Positions 1 through 5,603 of a stretch of DNA of 5,650 bases are shown one piece after another. How positions within the stretch are numbered: the first letter of the stretch is position 1; the number at the start of each line of letters is the position of its first letter. The notes under the pieces were generated by a model. That model made no database searches, had not been told where the DNA came from, and was given only the letters and a program-made list of their open reading frames with translations. Made by a program: the position numbers and the translations under genes. The DNA is from an uncultured cyanobacterium (lineage in GTDB: Bacteria; Cyanobacteriota; Cyanobacteriia; PCC-6307; Cyanobiaceae): assembly GCA_903831165.1 (NCBI GenBank), contig CAIKWV010000211.1, positions 1-5,650 on the forward strand, written 5' to 3'.

Positions 1-1072
1 CGATCTCCAGATCGCCGGCGGCCGACCAGCCCCCTTCGACCAGGGGATGGAGATCTTCGGCGGCCTCCAGCGGGTTGTCGTCCTCGCCGACGATCTCGCC
101 GGTGAGATCGGCCACGGTCACCAGACCCTCGGTGCCGCCGTGTTCATCGACCACCACCAGCAACGGCTGGCCACTGCGGATCAGGGGCAGCAGATCGGCC
201 AGCGAAGCGCTCTCCTGCACCTGGGTGACCGGCAGCAGATAGGGCGCCAACGGGGTGTCCGGGTGGAGCTGGCCGCGGGCGATCGGTTCGGCCAGGCGGC
301 GCAGATCGAGCATGCCGCGCACATCGTCGAGGGAGCTGCCGATCACGGGAAAGCGGGCGTGCTGGCTGGCATGGACCGCATCCATCATTTCGCCGAAGCT
401 GACCTCCAGCGGCAGGGTGACCATGCCGGAACGGGGCACCATCACCTCGCGCACCAGGGTGTCCCGCAGCGAGAAGACCCCCTCGAGGATGCTGCGCTCA
501 TCCGGCATCAGGCCGGTGACGCCGCCACTTTCGATCAGGGTTTCCAGCTCACCGGCCGAGAGCACGGGCACCAGTTCGTCCCAGTTGCGCGGCAGGCCCA
601 GCAGCCGCAACAGCACCCCCGTCAGCCGCTCGATCAAGAGCAGCAGGGGGGACAGGGTGGCCGTGAGCGATTCCAGCAGGGGGGCTAGCCGCAGAGCCGA
701 GGCCTCCGGGCGATGCAGCACCCAGGCCTTGGGCAACAGTCCGCCGATCAGGGTGGCCAGCAGCACCAGCGCCAGGAAGACCAGGGCATCGAGCCAGCCC
801 TGGGGCAGAGCGGAGATCCAGGGGGAGGCCAGATGGCCCGCCAGGCCGCGTCCGGTCCAGCCGATCGCCAGCAGGGCCAGCACGGCGCCCAGCTGGGTGG
901 CCACCAGCACCCGGCGCAGCCGCTGCTGCAGCCGCGCCACCGACCGGGCCCCGGGCTCCTCGTCATCGAGCAGCTGTTGCACCCGCGAAGGGCGCAGCCG
1001 GATCACGGCGAACTCAGCGGCGGCGAAGAACGCCATCAGGGCCAACAGGATGGCCAAGGCCAGGAAGCGCAT
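1..1072 (-). CDS. CNNM/CorC (HlyC) family membrane protein with CBS pair, C-terminus cut by window edge
   Basis: 357 residues are visible; the end of the gene lies beyond the left edge. Hydrophobic segments lie at about residues 1-24, 53-75, 92-117 and 128-160, as expected for a DUF21/CNNM membrane domain. The CBS pair follows: VREVMVPRSGM at 207-217, ARFPVIGSSLDDVRGMLDL at 239-257, and LLVVVDEHGGTEGLVTVADL at 304-323 followed by EIVGE at 326-330. The last residues, WSAAGDLEI, match the start of the CorC_HlyC C-terminal domain. The family acts in Mg2+ (sometimes Co2+) efflux or homeostasis and is often mislabelled hemolysin. The ATG at 1072 is chosen because it opens directly into the first membrane helix and no ATG, GTG or TTG lies in frame between it and the upstream stop; no clear Shine-Dalgarno is visible. 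Oddities: the usual Asn-Gly of helix 1 is Met-Ala (residues 13-14), and the GE..PK motif reads GGLLPK (110-115). Family assignment is firm; transport activity is not. Confidence 0.93.
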   Translation of the reverse strand, partial: MRFLALAILLALMAFFAAAEFAVIRLRPSRVQQLLDDEEPGARSVARLQQRLRRVLVATQLGAVLALLAIGWTGRGLAGHLASPWISALPQGWLDALVFLALVLLATLIGGLLPKAWVLHRPEASALRLAPLLESLTATLSPLLLLIERLTGVLLRLLGLPRNWDELVPVLSAGELETLIESGGVTGLMPDERSILEGVFSLRDTLVREVMVPRSGMVTLPLEVSFGEMMDAVHASQHARFPVIGSSLDDVRGMLDLRRLAEPIARGQLHPDTPLAPYLLPVTQVQESASLADLLPLIRSGQPLLVVVDEHGGTEGLVTVADLTGEIVGEDDNPLEAAEDLHPLVEGGWSAAGDLEI

Positions 1073-1413
1073 GCAGGGCGGAGGTTCGGCCTGGGTGGAG
1101 CTTAGGTAGGCAGACGAGGCCTGGCAGGTGGGGGCCCACCGGGCCGATCAGGGTGGGGGCACAATTAGGCCGTTCCGGTGCCGCAGGGCAGCAGACCTTC
1201 CGGCTGCGGTCTACCAACCTCAGCAGCCGATCCCAGCCAGTGGAGCGCCGGGTCTTGAGATTGGATCAACGCCATCGCAGCCGACGACAGAAGGGGCGGG
1301 CCAACCAGCGCGATCCTGATCTGTGGCACAGGCCCCTCGCACCAGAGGGGGAGATGGCACGGGTGAGAACGGATCCGAGCCGTGCCGTGCCAGGGCAATG
1401 GCAGGAAAGGAGA
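1073..1413. other. Intergenic region without a credible gene
   Basis: This stretch of about 340 bases lies between the CNNM-type gene and the tRNA, both on the minus strand. Open frames here either run through the tRNA or are arginine/proline-rich shadows without a ribosome binding site. It holds a four-run G-tract motif (1130-1159, plus strand) and GC-rich inverted repeats: CCGCAG at 1181-1186 with CTGCGG at 1204-1209, CCCCT at 1333-1337 with AGGGG at 1346-1350, and GGCACGG at 1356-1362 with CCGTGCC at 1380-1386. The promoter of the CNNM-type gene should be in here, but I cannot point to a convincing -10 box; TACCTA near 1105 on the minus strand is at best a weak candidate. No known small RNA was recognised. 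Confidence 0.6.
1356..1386 (-). terminator. Candidate hairpin terminator downstream of the tRNA
   Basis: Read on the minus strand, a 7-bp perfect stem GGCACGG/CCGTGCC encloses a 17-base loop that contains the palindrome CGGATCCG. It begins about 28 bases after the tRNA 3' end. A second CCGTGCC copy (1385-1391, plus strand) gives an alternative pairing. No T tract follows, so this is not a classical Rho-independent terminator; it could instead be a processing or stability structure. Confidence 0.3.
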
Positions 1414-1486
1414 TGGGGGTCCCGGGGATCGAACCCGGCTAAGGCGAATTATGAGTTCGCTGCATTCACCAGATTGCTAGACCCCC
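1414..1486 (-). tRNA. trnM: tRNA with anticodon CAT (Met, or possibly lysidine-type Ile)
   Basis: The 73-nt cloverleaf folds completely. The acceptor stem GGGGGTC/GACCCCC is 7 bp and the discriminator is A at 1414. The D arm has a 3-bp stem GCA/TGC, an A:A mismatch and a GG in the loop. The anticodon stem GCGAA/TTCGC carries the loop CTCATAA, with anticodon CAT at plus-strand 1451-1453. The variable loop is 5 nt, and the T arm is CCGGG/CCCGG with loop TTCGATC. CCA is not encoded, since TCT follows A73, so it must be added post-transcriptionally. The first base pair is G-C, not the mismatched C-A type of bacterial initiator tRNAs, so this is not initiator fMet. Elongator Met is the default call, but AUA-reading tRNA-Ile2, whose C34 is modified to lysidine by TilS, also has a CAT anticodon and the loop CTCATAA. 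The gene starts 22 bases after the stop of the upstream minus-strand gene and may be cotranscribed with it. Confidence 0.95.
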
Positions 1487-1508
1487 GCATGGGCGGGCGG
1501 GCCTGGGG

Positions 1509-2243
1509 CTACCACATCCCCCGCACCGAGCGATTGCTGGTGGCCGAGCGGTAGGCACCGCTGTCGGTGTTGGCTTCGGGGGCCTGGGGCAGCGCGACAC
1601 CGCCGCCCAGGCTGGTGCCATAGACACCGACCAGATCACTCGTGCGCAGCGGCATCGGATTGGACTGATCGTCCAGCATCACCCGGGAGGTGTTCTCGAT
1701 CGCCGATCCATCCCAGATCAGCGTTTGGTCGCCAAACCCGAAGCCCATCACCTTGGTGCCATCGCCGCCACCCATGGCAATGCCGAACAGGTCGGTCACC
1801 TGATGGGTCATGTCCACGCCACGGGCGAAGGGGGACGTCCAGCTGTAGGCGCGGCGCTCCAGCAGTTCCGGCGCGGTCTGGACGATGCCGCAGCGGGTCA
1901 CCTCCACGGGAGAGAGGGGAGCACTGACGACCCCATTCACGTCGCGGGTACCGATGATCGGGGCCTCCAGGCTGGTGGTGCAGAGCACCGGTCCCGCCGC
2001 CGCGGGCCGTGCGGGCAGCAGAGCCGATGCCGCGGCGAAACTGATGAGTGTGGTGAGGGCGGTCGCGCTGGCCGCCGTACCCCGGACAGCCCTGGCCCCA
2101 GCTGCAGGAGCGGTCGCGAAGCGCACCACCGGAGTCAGGGCGCCGGCAAGAGTTGCTCTGAAGCGGGAGAGACGCCCCTGACGGGGTTCCGGGCCGCAGC
2201 CATAAATCGGCTCGGCGGCGCCTGGATGGGTGATCGGTGCCAT
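1509..2243 (-). CDS. Unrecognised exported protein, probably periplasmic or thylakoid-luminal
   Basis: 244 residues of unknown function, resembling a conserved cyanobacterial hypothetical. I chose the ATG at 2243 because GGAG sits 5 bases upstream; a GTG at 2273 would add ten residues but has no ribosome binding site. Residues 1-60 are rich in Ala, Pro and Arg. A hydrophobic stretch at about 61-76 is followed by LPARPAAA and a plausible signal-peptidase site after Ala83 (AAA before GPVLC). The mature part would be about 160 residues with two cysteines, Cys88 and Cys118, that could form a disulfide. The densest block, about 130-185, includes ERRAYSWTSPFARGVDM, THQVTDLFGIAMGG and GFGFGDQTLIWDGSAIENT, rich in aromatics and Gly-Asp turns. 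The tail from about 218 is low-complexity. It is transcribed toward the tRNA and away from pyrE. No enzyme motif was recognised. The gene looks real because of its ribosome site, export signal and sensible composition. Confidence 0.82.
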   Translation of the reverse strand: MAPITHPGAAEPIYGCGPEPRQGRLSRFRATLAGALTPVVRFATAPAAGARAVRGTAASATALTTLISFAAASALLPARPAAAGPVLCTTSLEAPIIGTRDVNGVVSAPLSPVEVTRCGIVQTAPELLERRAYSWTSPFARGVDMTHQVTDLFGIAMGGGDGTKVMGFGFGDQTLIWDGSAIENTSRVMLDDQSNPMPLRTSDLVGVYGTSLGGGVALPQAPEANTDSGAYRSATSNRSVRGMW

Positions 2244-2248
2244 CGATA

Positions 2249-2252
2249 CTCC
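2249..2252 (-). promoter_or_regulatory. Shine-Dalgarno GGAG that fixes the start of the exported protein
   Basis: On the minus strand GGAG is followed by the 5-base spacer TATCG and the ATG at 2243. This favours that ATG over the GTG at 2273, which is preceded by CTCTATC and lacks a purine-rich site. Confidence 0.6.
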
Positions 2253-2288
2253 GGCCGCTACAGGCCCCATCACGATAGAGACAAACTA

Positions 2289-2305
2289 GCGAGTGCCTGA
2301 CTCGC
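2289..2305. repeat. Perfect inverted repeat GCGAGT-5-ACTCGC in the pyrE leader
   Basis: GCGAGT at 2289-2294 is the exact reverse complement of ACTCGC at 2300-2305, with GCCTG between. It ends 21 bases before the pyrE ATG and lies next to the AT-richer core of the divergent region. It could be a dimeric repressor site or a small leader hairpin; the sequence alone cannot separate these from chance. Confidence 0.4.
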
Positions 2306-2326
2306 CCACCAGCCGACTCCCCGCCG

Positions 2327-2977
2327 ATGGCCATTCCGCCCACCAACACCGCCAGCCCCGCCCACCCCGGCCCGGCCCTGGCTGGCGCCCCTGACGCGGC
2401 CAGCGCCCGGGCCACCCTGCTGGGCCTGCTGTCCGAGCGGGCCTATCGCCACGGCACCTTCACCCTCGCCTCGGGCCGCACCAGTCATCACTACGTCAAC
2501 TGCAAACCGGTGAGCCTCAGTGGCCCCGGCCTGGCCCTGCTGGGGCGGCTGATGCTGGAGTTGGTGGAAGCGCAGGCGGTGGCCGTGGCGGGCCTCACCC
2601 TCGGCGCCGACCCCCTGGTGAGCGCCGTGGCGATGCAGGCCGCCCTGGAGGGCCGCTCGCTCGATGCCCTGATCGTGCGCAAGGAGGCCAAGGGCCACGG
2701 CACGGGCGCCTGGCTGGAGGGGCCGCTGCCGGCTCCGGGCAGCCGCATCACCGTGCTGGAGGACGTGGTGACCACGGGCGGCTCGGCGCTGAAGGCGGTG
2801 CGCCAGCTTCAGGAGGCGGGCTACGCGGTGGACCGGGTGGTGGCGATCGTCGATCGCCAGGAGGGGGGCGCCGAAGCGATGGCCGCCGCCGGACTGGATC
2901 TGCGCAGCCTGTTTCTGCTGGAGGAGGTGGCCGCCCTCGCCAAGGCCGGCGACTCCGGCAGCGCCGAGGCGGGCTGA
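2327..2977 (+). CDS. pyrE: Orotate phosphoribosyltransferase
   Basis: 216 residues, full length for bacterial PyrE (about 210). The enzyme (EC 2.4.2.10) joins orotate to PRPP, giving orotidine 5'-monophosphate and pyrophosphate, the fifth step of de novo UMP synthesis in the cytosol. Visible motifs in order: [20 protein letters not shown] at 45-64, matching the N-terminal orotate/OMP-binding segment; [13 protein letters not shown] at 115-127, the flexible catalytic loop with Arg118, Lys119, Lys122 and His124; and [15 protein letters not shown] at 141-155, the PRPP-binding signature with the Glu-Asp pair at 145-146. Family members usually work as dimers sharing the loop. The first 25 or so residues are an Ala/Pro-rich extension before the family core, and no alternative start was found nearer the core. 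No Shine-Dalgarno is obvious. It is followed after 3 bases by the ygfZ-like gene, indicating an operon. Confidence 0.97.
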   Translation: MAIPPTNTASPAHPGPALAGAPDAASARATLLGLLSERAYRHGTFTLASGRTSHHYVNCKPVSLSGPGLALLGRLMLELVEAQAVAVAGLTLGADPLVSAVAMQAALEGRSLDALIVRKEAKGHGTGAWLEGPLPAPGSRITVLEDVVTTGGSALKAVRQLQEAGYAVDRVVAIVDRQEGGAEAMAAAGLDLRSLFLLEEVAALAKAGDSGSAEAG

Positions 2978-2980
2978 ACC

Positions 2981-4033
2981 ATGACAACCAACGCCAGCGA
3001 CGCCGACCTGGGCCGGCCTTCGCCCTGGGATTGGCAACCCGCCGGCCTCTGCCGGCTGCAGCAACCCGTGGCGCTGCTGCAGCTCCAGGGTCCCGACACG
3101 CTGCGCTTTCTGCACGGTCAGACCAGCCAGGATCTGCAGCTGGCCCGGCCCGGCCAGTGGCTGGGCACCTGCTGCATCAGTCCCACCGCCCGCCTGCGCG
3201 CCCTGGCCGAGGTGCTGGTGGTGGAGGGCGGCGCCTGGCTGGTGATCCGCGAGGGCGAAGCCGCGGCCGTGCGCCAGGCCCTGGATCGGGTGCTGTTCCC
3301 CGCCGACGATGTGCGGCTGGGAGCCCTGGTGGACGGCCTCTGGCTTGAGCCCCTCACCGCACCGCCAACCCCGGAAATCAACGCAGCGGCAGCCAATGTT
3401 GCCCCGGACAGCACCGTCACACCGGACACCGTCCGGAACGACTCGGCCCAGGCGGCCCCAGGCCCCACGGGACAGTGGCACCCCCTGACGGGCGGCCCAG
3501 GCTGGCAGCTCGGCAACAGCGTGGTGCTGCCCGCCGACGCCCCCTTGCCGGCCGACCTGGCGGACCTGAGGCCTCTGACGGCAGGCGAAGCGGAGCGCTG
3601 GCGGATCCGCCAGGGACAGCCGGCGGCCCCGTGCGAGATCAACGAGGACACCAACCCGTTTGAGCTGGGGCTGGCGCCGCGGGTGAGCCTGAGCAAGGGC
3701 TGCTATGTGGGCCAGGAAACCCTGGCCAAGCTCGCCACCTACGACGGCGTCAAGCAACAGCTGCGGCGCTGGCATGCCCCCACATCAGCGGGCGCCGCAG
3801 CGGTGCTGGTGCCCGGAGCCGCGTTGCGCGGCGCCGAGGCGGAGCGGGCCGGCACGATCAGCTCCAGCCTCGAACTGGCGAACGGCGAGGGCTGGATCGG
3901 CCTGGCCCTGGTGCGGCGGGGCTGCCTGACGGCGCCCCAACTGCACGCCGGTGAGGGCTCCGGCGCGATCGCGCTGGCGATCTCCGTGCCACCCAGCTTC
4001 GCGGCACCGCCCGTCGGAGCCGGCGGCGGCTGA
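2981..4033 (+). CDS. ygfZ: YgfZ/GcvT-type folate-binding iron-sulfur maintenance protein
   Basis: 350 residues. The signature KGCYVGQE at 239-246, with the conserved Cys241, identifies the YgfZ/COG0354 family, which is related to the T-protein of glycine cleavage. The N-terminal part, including LLQLQGPDTLRFLHGQTSQD at 32-51 and the Gly/Ser/Pro turn CISPTARLRALAEVLV at 65-80, matches the GcvT-like fold. In E. coli YgfZ uses tetrahydrofolate to support 4Fe-4S enzymes such as MiaB; the related mitochondrial protein is Iba57/Caf17. It is not glycine-cleavage GcvT, which lacks this cysteine motif. Residues about 125-170 form a Thr/Pro/Ala/Asn-rich, probably disordered insert between the two halves. 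The tail from about 318 is also low-complexity. The ATG lies 3 bases after the pyrE stop, so translation is probably coupled; GAGG about 12 bases upstream sits inside the end of pyrE. Confidence 0.92.
   Translation: MTTNASDADLGRPSPWDWQPAGLCRLQQPVALLQLQGPDTLRFLHGQTSQDLQLARPGQWLGTCCISPTARLRALAEVLVVEGGAWLVIREGEAAAVRQALDRVLFPADDVRLGALVDGLWLEPLTAPPTPEINAAAANVAPDSTVTPDTVRNDSAQAAPGPTGQWHPLTGGPGWQLGNSVVLPADAPLPADLADLRPLTAGEAERWRIRQGQPAAPCEINEDTNPFELGLAPRVSLSKGCYVGQETLAKLATYDGVKQQLRRWHAPTSAGAAAVLVPGAALRGAEAERAGTISSSLELANGEGWIGLALVRRGCLTAPQLHAGEGSGAIALAISVPPSFAAPPVGAGGG
3965..3972. repeat. HIP1 octamer GCGATCGC
   Basis: An exact copy of the highly iterated palindrome known from many cyanobacterial genomes, here inside the 3' part of the ygfZ-like gene. 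With another copy at 5148-5155, the density is low compared with HIP1-rich genomes. In GC-rich DNA two copies are only weak support for a cyanobacterial origin. Confidence 0.5.
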
Positions 4034-4094
4034 GACTCGCCCTCAGGGGCGGGGGCGATGGCCGTCTCCCAGCTCCAGGGTGCGGGGCGGCGGC
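4034..4094. terminator. Convergent intergenic gap with GC hairpin, possible bidirectional terminator
   Basis: The ygfZ-like gene and the nuclease gene converge across 61 bases. CGCCC (4038-4042) pairs with GGGCG (4047-4051) around the tetraloop TCAG. An outer pairing GAGAC (4032-4036) with GTCTC (4064-4068) could enclose it. There is no T tract in either direction, so termination here is inferred from position and structure only. Confidence 0.35.
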
Positions 4095-5603
4095 TCAGAG
4101 CCCCTCCTGCTCCAGCAGCCAGCGCGCCACCATCCAGGTGGCGCGGCAATCGTCGCGGTTGTACAGAAAAATCCGGCCCAGTTGGTGGCGGCCGCGGCGG
4201 GGCTGGCGGCCGCCCTGGCGCCACTGCCGCCACCACAGCAGGCAGCGGGCGCCATCGACGCCGCTCTGGCTCCAGTGGAAACCGCGCCAGCCCGCCACCG
4301 CCTTGAGCCCGTAGCTGTTCACCGGTAGCAACCAGTGGCGCCGCAGCCGCTGATGCACGTCGATCAGGCGCCCGCGCAGGCGGTCGCGTTCGGCCTCGCT
4401 CGCCCCCTGGCGCTCCGCCAGCCGCAGCAGGCCCACCGATTCGGTCTCGCCGTAGTGGAGCACCGGCCAATCGGGATAGCGGGCCAGCAACCGGGCCAGG
4501 CGCTGCCAGAGCCTGGCCTCCCCGTGCTCATAGAGGGCCAGCAGCGGCTGGTAGTGGCCGGCGCCGGGGCCGCTCAGGGGCAGCAGGCCCCCGGGCCAGC
4601 GACCGCCTTCGTCGCGCTCGAGCCGCAGGAAGCCATGCAGGAAGTCGTCGCGGGCATCGGGGTCGGATTCGATGTCGTAGATCAGCACCCCCGGTGCCGC
4701 CGCCAGCTCCGGCAGGGCCGCCGTCCAGGCCTCGCCGGGCCGGGCTGGGATGCCGCCCGTGCCGCGGCGGCAGGGCTCACCGCCGGCCTGCACCAGGGCC
4801 TGGGCCACGAGCTGGGCCGCCACCTCGCGATGCTGCTCGCCGTGCACCGCCAGCGCCTCGGCCAGCTGCTGAGGATCCGCCTCAGCCAGTTCGGCCAGGC
4901 TGCGCACCCCCAGCTCCAGCAGCAGATCCCGCCGCTTGCCGCCGACGCCGCTCACTTCGCTGAGATGGCCTTCAGCCGCGGCCGTTTCATCGCAGAGGGA
5001 GCGCCAGCTGCAGAGGGTGCACTTCTTACGGTCGTTGACCAGGGGCGGCGGCTGGGGGCGCTCTAGATCGTGGGCCAGGCGCTCCAGGCTCTCCTCCAGC
5101 TGGCGCTGCAGGCCGGCGTTGAGCTGCAGCGTTTCGCGCTCCAGGCGGCGATCGCCGCCGGCCACCACCAGCGCCTCGGGCACCGGGGCCCGCTGATGCT
5201 CCGCCAGCAGGCGTCCCCAGAGGGCGAGCTGCAGGCGGTGCTCCCGGGTGAGGCGCCGGCCCTGGCGGGCCAGCACCGGCCGGTAGGCGAAATCACCCCA
5301 GCGGCTCTGACCCGGCTGCCGCTGCAGTAGGGAGGGATGGGCCTCGAGCTCCAGGCCGCCTGGACCGCGGCCATAGAGCCGCAAACCCATCACCCCTTCC
5401 GACCCCTCCCGGCAGGCGGCTTCGCCATGGCCGGGTCGCTGGGGCAACAGGCTCTGAAAACTGCGCAGCTGGTCGTCGAGGGCCAGGGCGCGATGGGCGC
5501 TCCACTGGCGCCGCTCCAACGGCCCATGGCGATCCAGCCAGGCCCGGCGCTTGCAGCGCAGCCAGCTGCGCAGCAGGCGATCGGTGAGCGGCAAAGAAGC
5601 CAT
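4095..5603 (-). CDS. TM0106-type RecB-like nuclease fused to RNase H-like exonuclease, iron-sulfur cysteines present
   Basis: 502 residues, soluble. The N-terminal RecB/Cas4-like half contains LRCKRRAWLDRHG (15-27) and HRLQLALWGRLL (122-133), equivalent to the usual QL..Y helix. Cys17 with KKCTLCSWRSLC (193-204: Cys195, Cys198, Cys204) gives the C-xn-C-x2-C-x5-C pattern of 4Fe-4S nucleases such as Cas4 and AddB. A helix-hairpin-helix-like DNA-binding stretch follows at 214-250 (SEVSGVGGKRRDLLLELGV). The C-terminal half is an RNase_H_2/DnaQ-like 3'-5' exonuclease: YDIESD (309-314; Asp310, Glu312), HYGETE (383-388), LIDVH (413-417; Asp415), SYGLK (430-434) and YNRDDC (481-486; Asp485). Oddity: the acidic residues and lysine of the PD-(D/E)XK site seem lost, since GRADLL-like is HPSLLQ (89-94) and (D/E)xK-like is LAR (111-113). 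The start at 5603 gives the family N-terminus. A role in DNA or RNA repair is inference. Confidence 0.88.
   Translation of the reverse strand: MASLPLTDRLLRSWLRCKRRAWLDRHGPLERRQWSAHRALALDDQLRSFQSLLPQRPGHGEAACREGSEGVMGLRLYGRGPGGLELEAHPSLLQRQPGQSRWGDFAYRPVLARQGRRLTREHRLQLALWGRLLAEHQRAPVPEALVVAGGDRRLERETLQLNAGLQRQLEESLERLAHDLERPQPPPLVNDRKKCTLCSWRSLCDETAAAEGHLSEVSGVGGKRRDLLLELGVRSLAELAEADPQQLAEALAVHGEQHREVAAQLVAQALVQAGGEPCRRGTGGIPARPGEAWTAALPELAAAPGVLIYDIESDPDARDDFLHGFLRLERDEGGRWPGGLLPLSGPGAGHYQPLLALYEHGEARLWQRLARLLARYPDWPVLHYGETESVGLLRLAERQGASEAERDRLRGRLIDVHQRLRRHWLLPVNSYGLKAVAGWRGFHWSQSGVDGARCLLWWRQWRQGGRQPRRGRHQLGRIFLYNRDDCRATWMVARWLLEQEGL
5148..5155. repeat. HIP1 octamer GCGATCGC
   Basis: Second exact copy in the window, inside the nuclease gene and within a slightly longer palindrome GGCGATCGCC. 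Confidence 0.5.

Larger units (their letters stand above)
2244..2326. promoter_or_regulatory. Divergent intergenic region between the exported protein and pyrE
   Basis: These 83 bases separate two divergent start codons, so promoters for both directions should lie here or overlap the coding ends. Possible minus-strand -10 boxes are TAGTTT (about 2283-2288) and TATCGT (about 2270-2275), but neither has a convincing -35. No good plus-strand -10 was found for pyrE. The AT-richest part of an otherwise GC-rich stretch is about 2271-2289, which fits promoter melting. pyrE has no evident Shine-Dalgarno in this leader. Confidence 0.45.

Noticed and set aside
47..1109. Long plus-strand frames opposite the CNNM-type gene (47-688, 255-1109, 713-1105)
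   Set aside because: They lie opposite an unmistakable CNNM/CBS coding sequence, and their Arg/Ser- or Gln/Gly/His-rich products are shadows of its codon bias.
1153..1554. 133-codon plus-strand frame in the gap beside the tRNA
   Set aside because: It reads straight through the antisense of the tRNA and into the end of the exported-protein gene, and its Arg-rich product has no recognisable feature.
1636..2415. 259-codon minus-strand frame overlapping the exported-protein gene in another frame
   Set aside because: It runs into the start of pyrE and gives an Arg/Gly/His-rich product, whereas the frame ending at 1509 has a ribosome site and a signal peptide.
2270..3775. 501-codon minus-strand open frame opposite pyrE and the ygfZ-like gene
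   Set aside because: It is antisense to two clearly recognised genes. Its Gln/Gly/His/Ala-rich translation is typical of the reverse frame of GC-rich coding DNA and shows no domain.
2981..4033. Glycine cleavage T-protein (GcvT) as the identity of the 350-residue gene
   Set aside because: The KGCYVGQE motif is diagnostic of the YgfZ/Iba57 branch, and no other glycine cleavage genes are nearby.
4335..5066. 243-codon plus-strand frame opposite the nuclease gene
   Set aside because: The opposite strand encodes recognisable Fe-S and exonuclease motifs; this frame has low-complexity Gln/Ala/Gly composition and no ribosome site.
4095..5603. CRISPR Cas4 as the identity of the nuclease
   Set aside because: The cysteine pattern is similar, but the protein is about 500 residues with a C-terminal RNase H-like exonuclease, and no repeat array or other cas gene is in the window.
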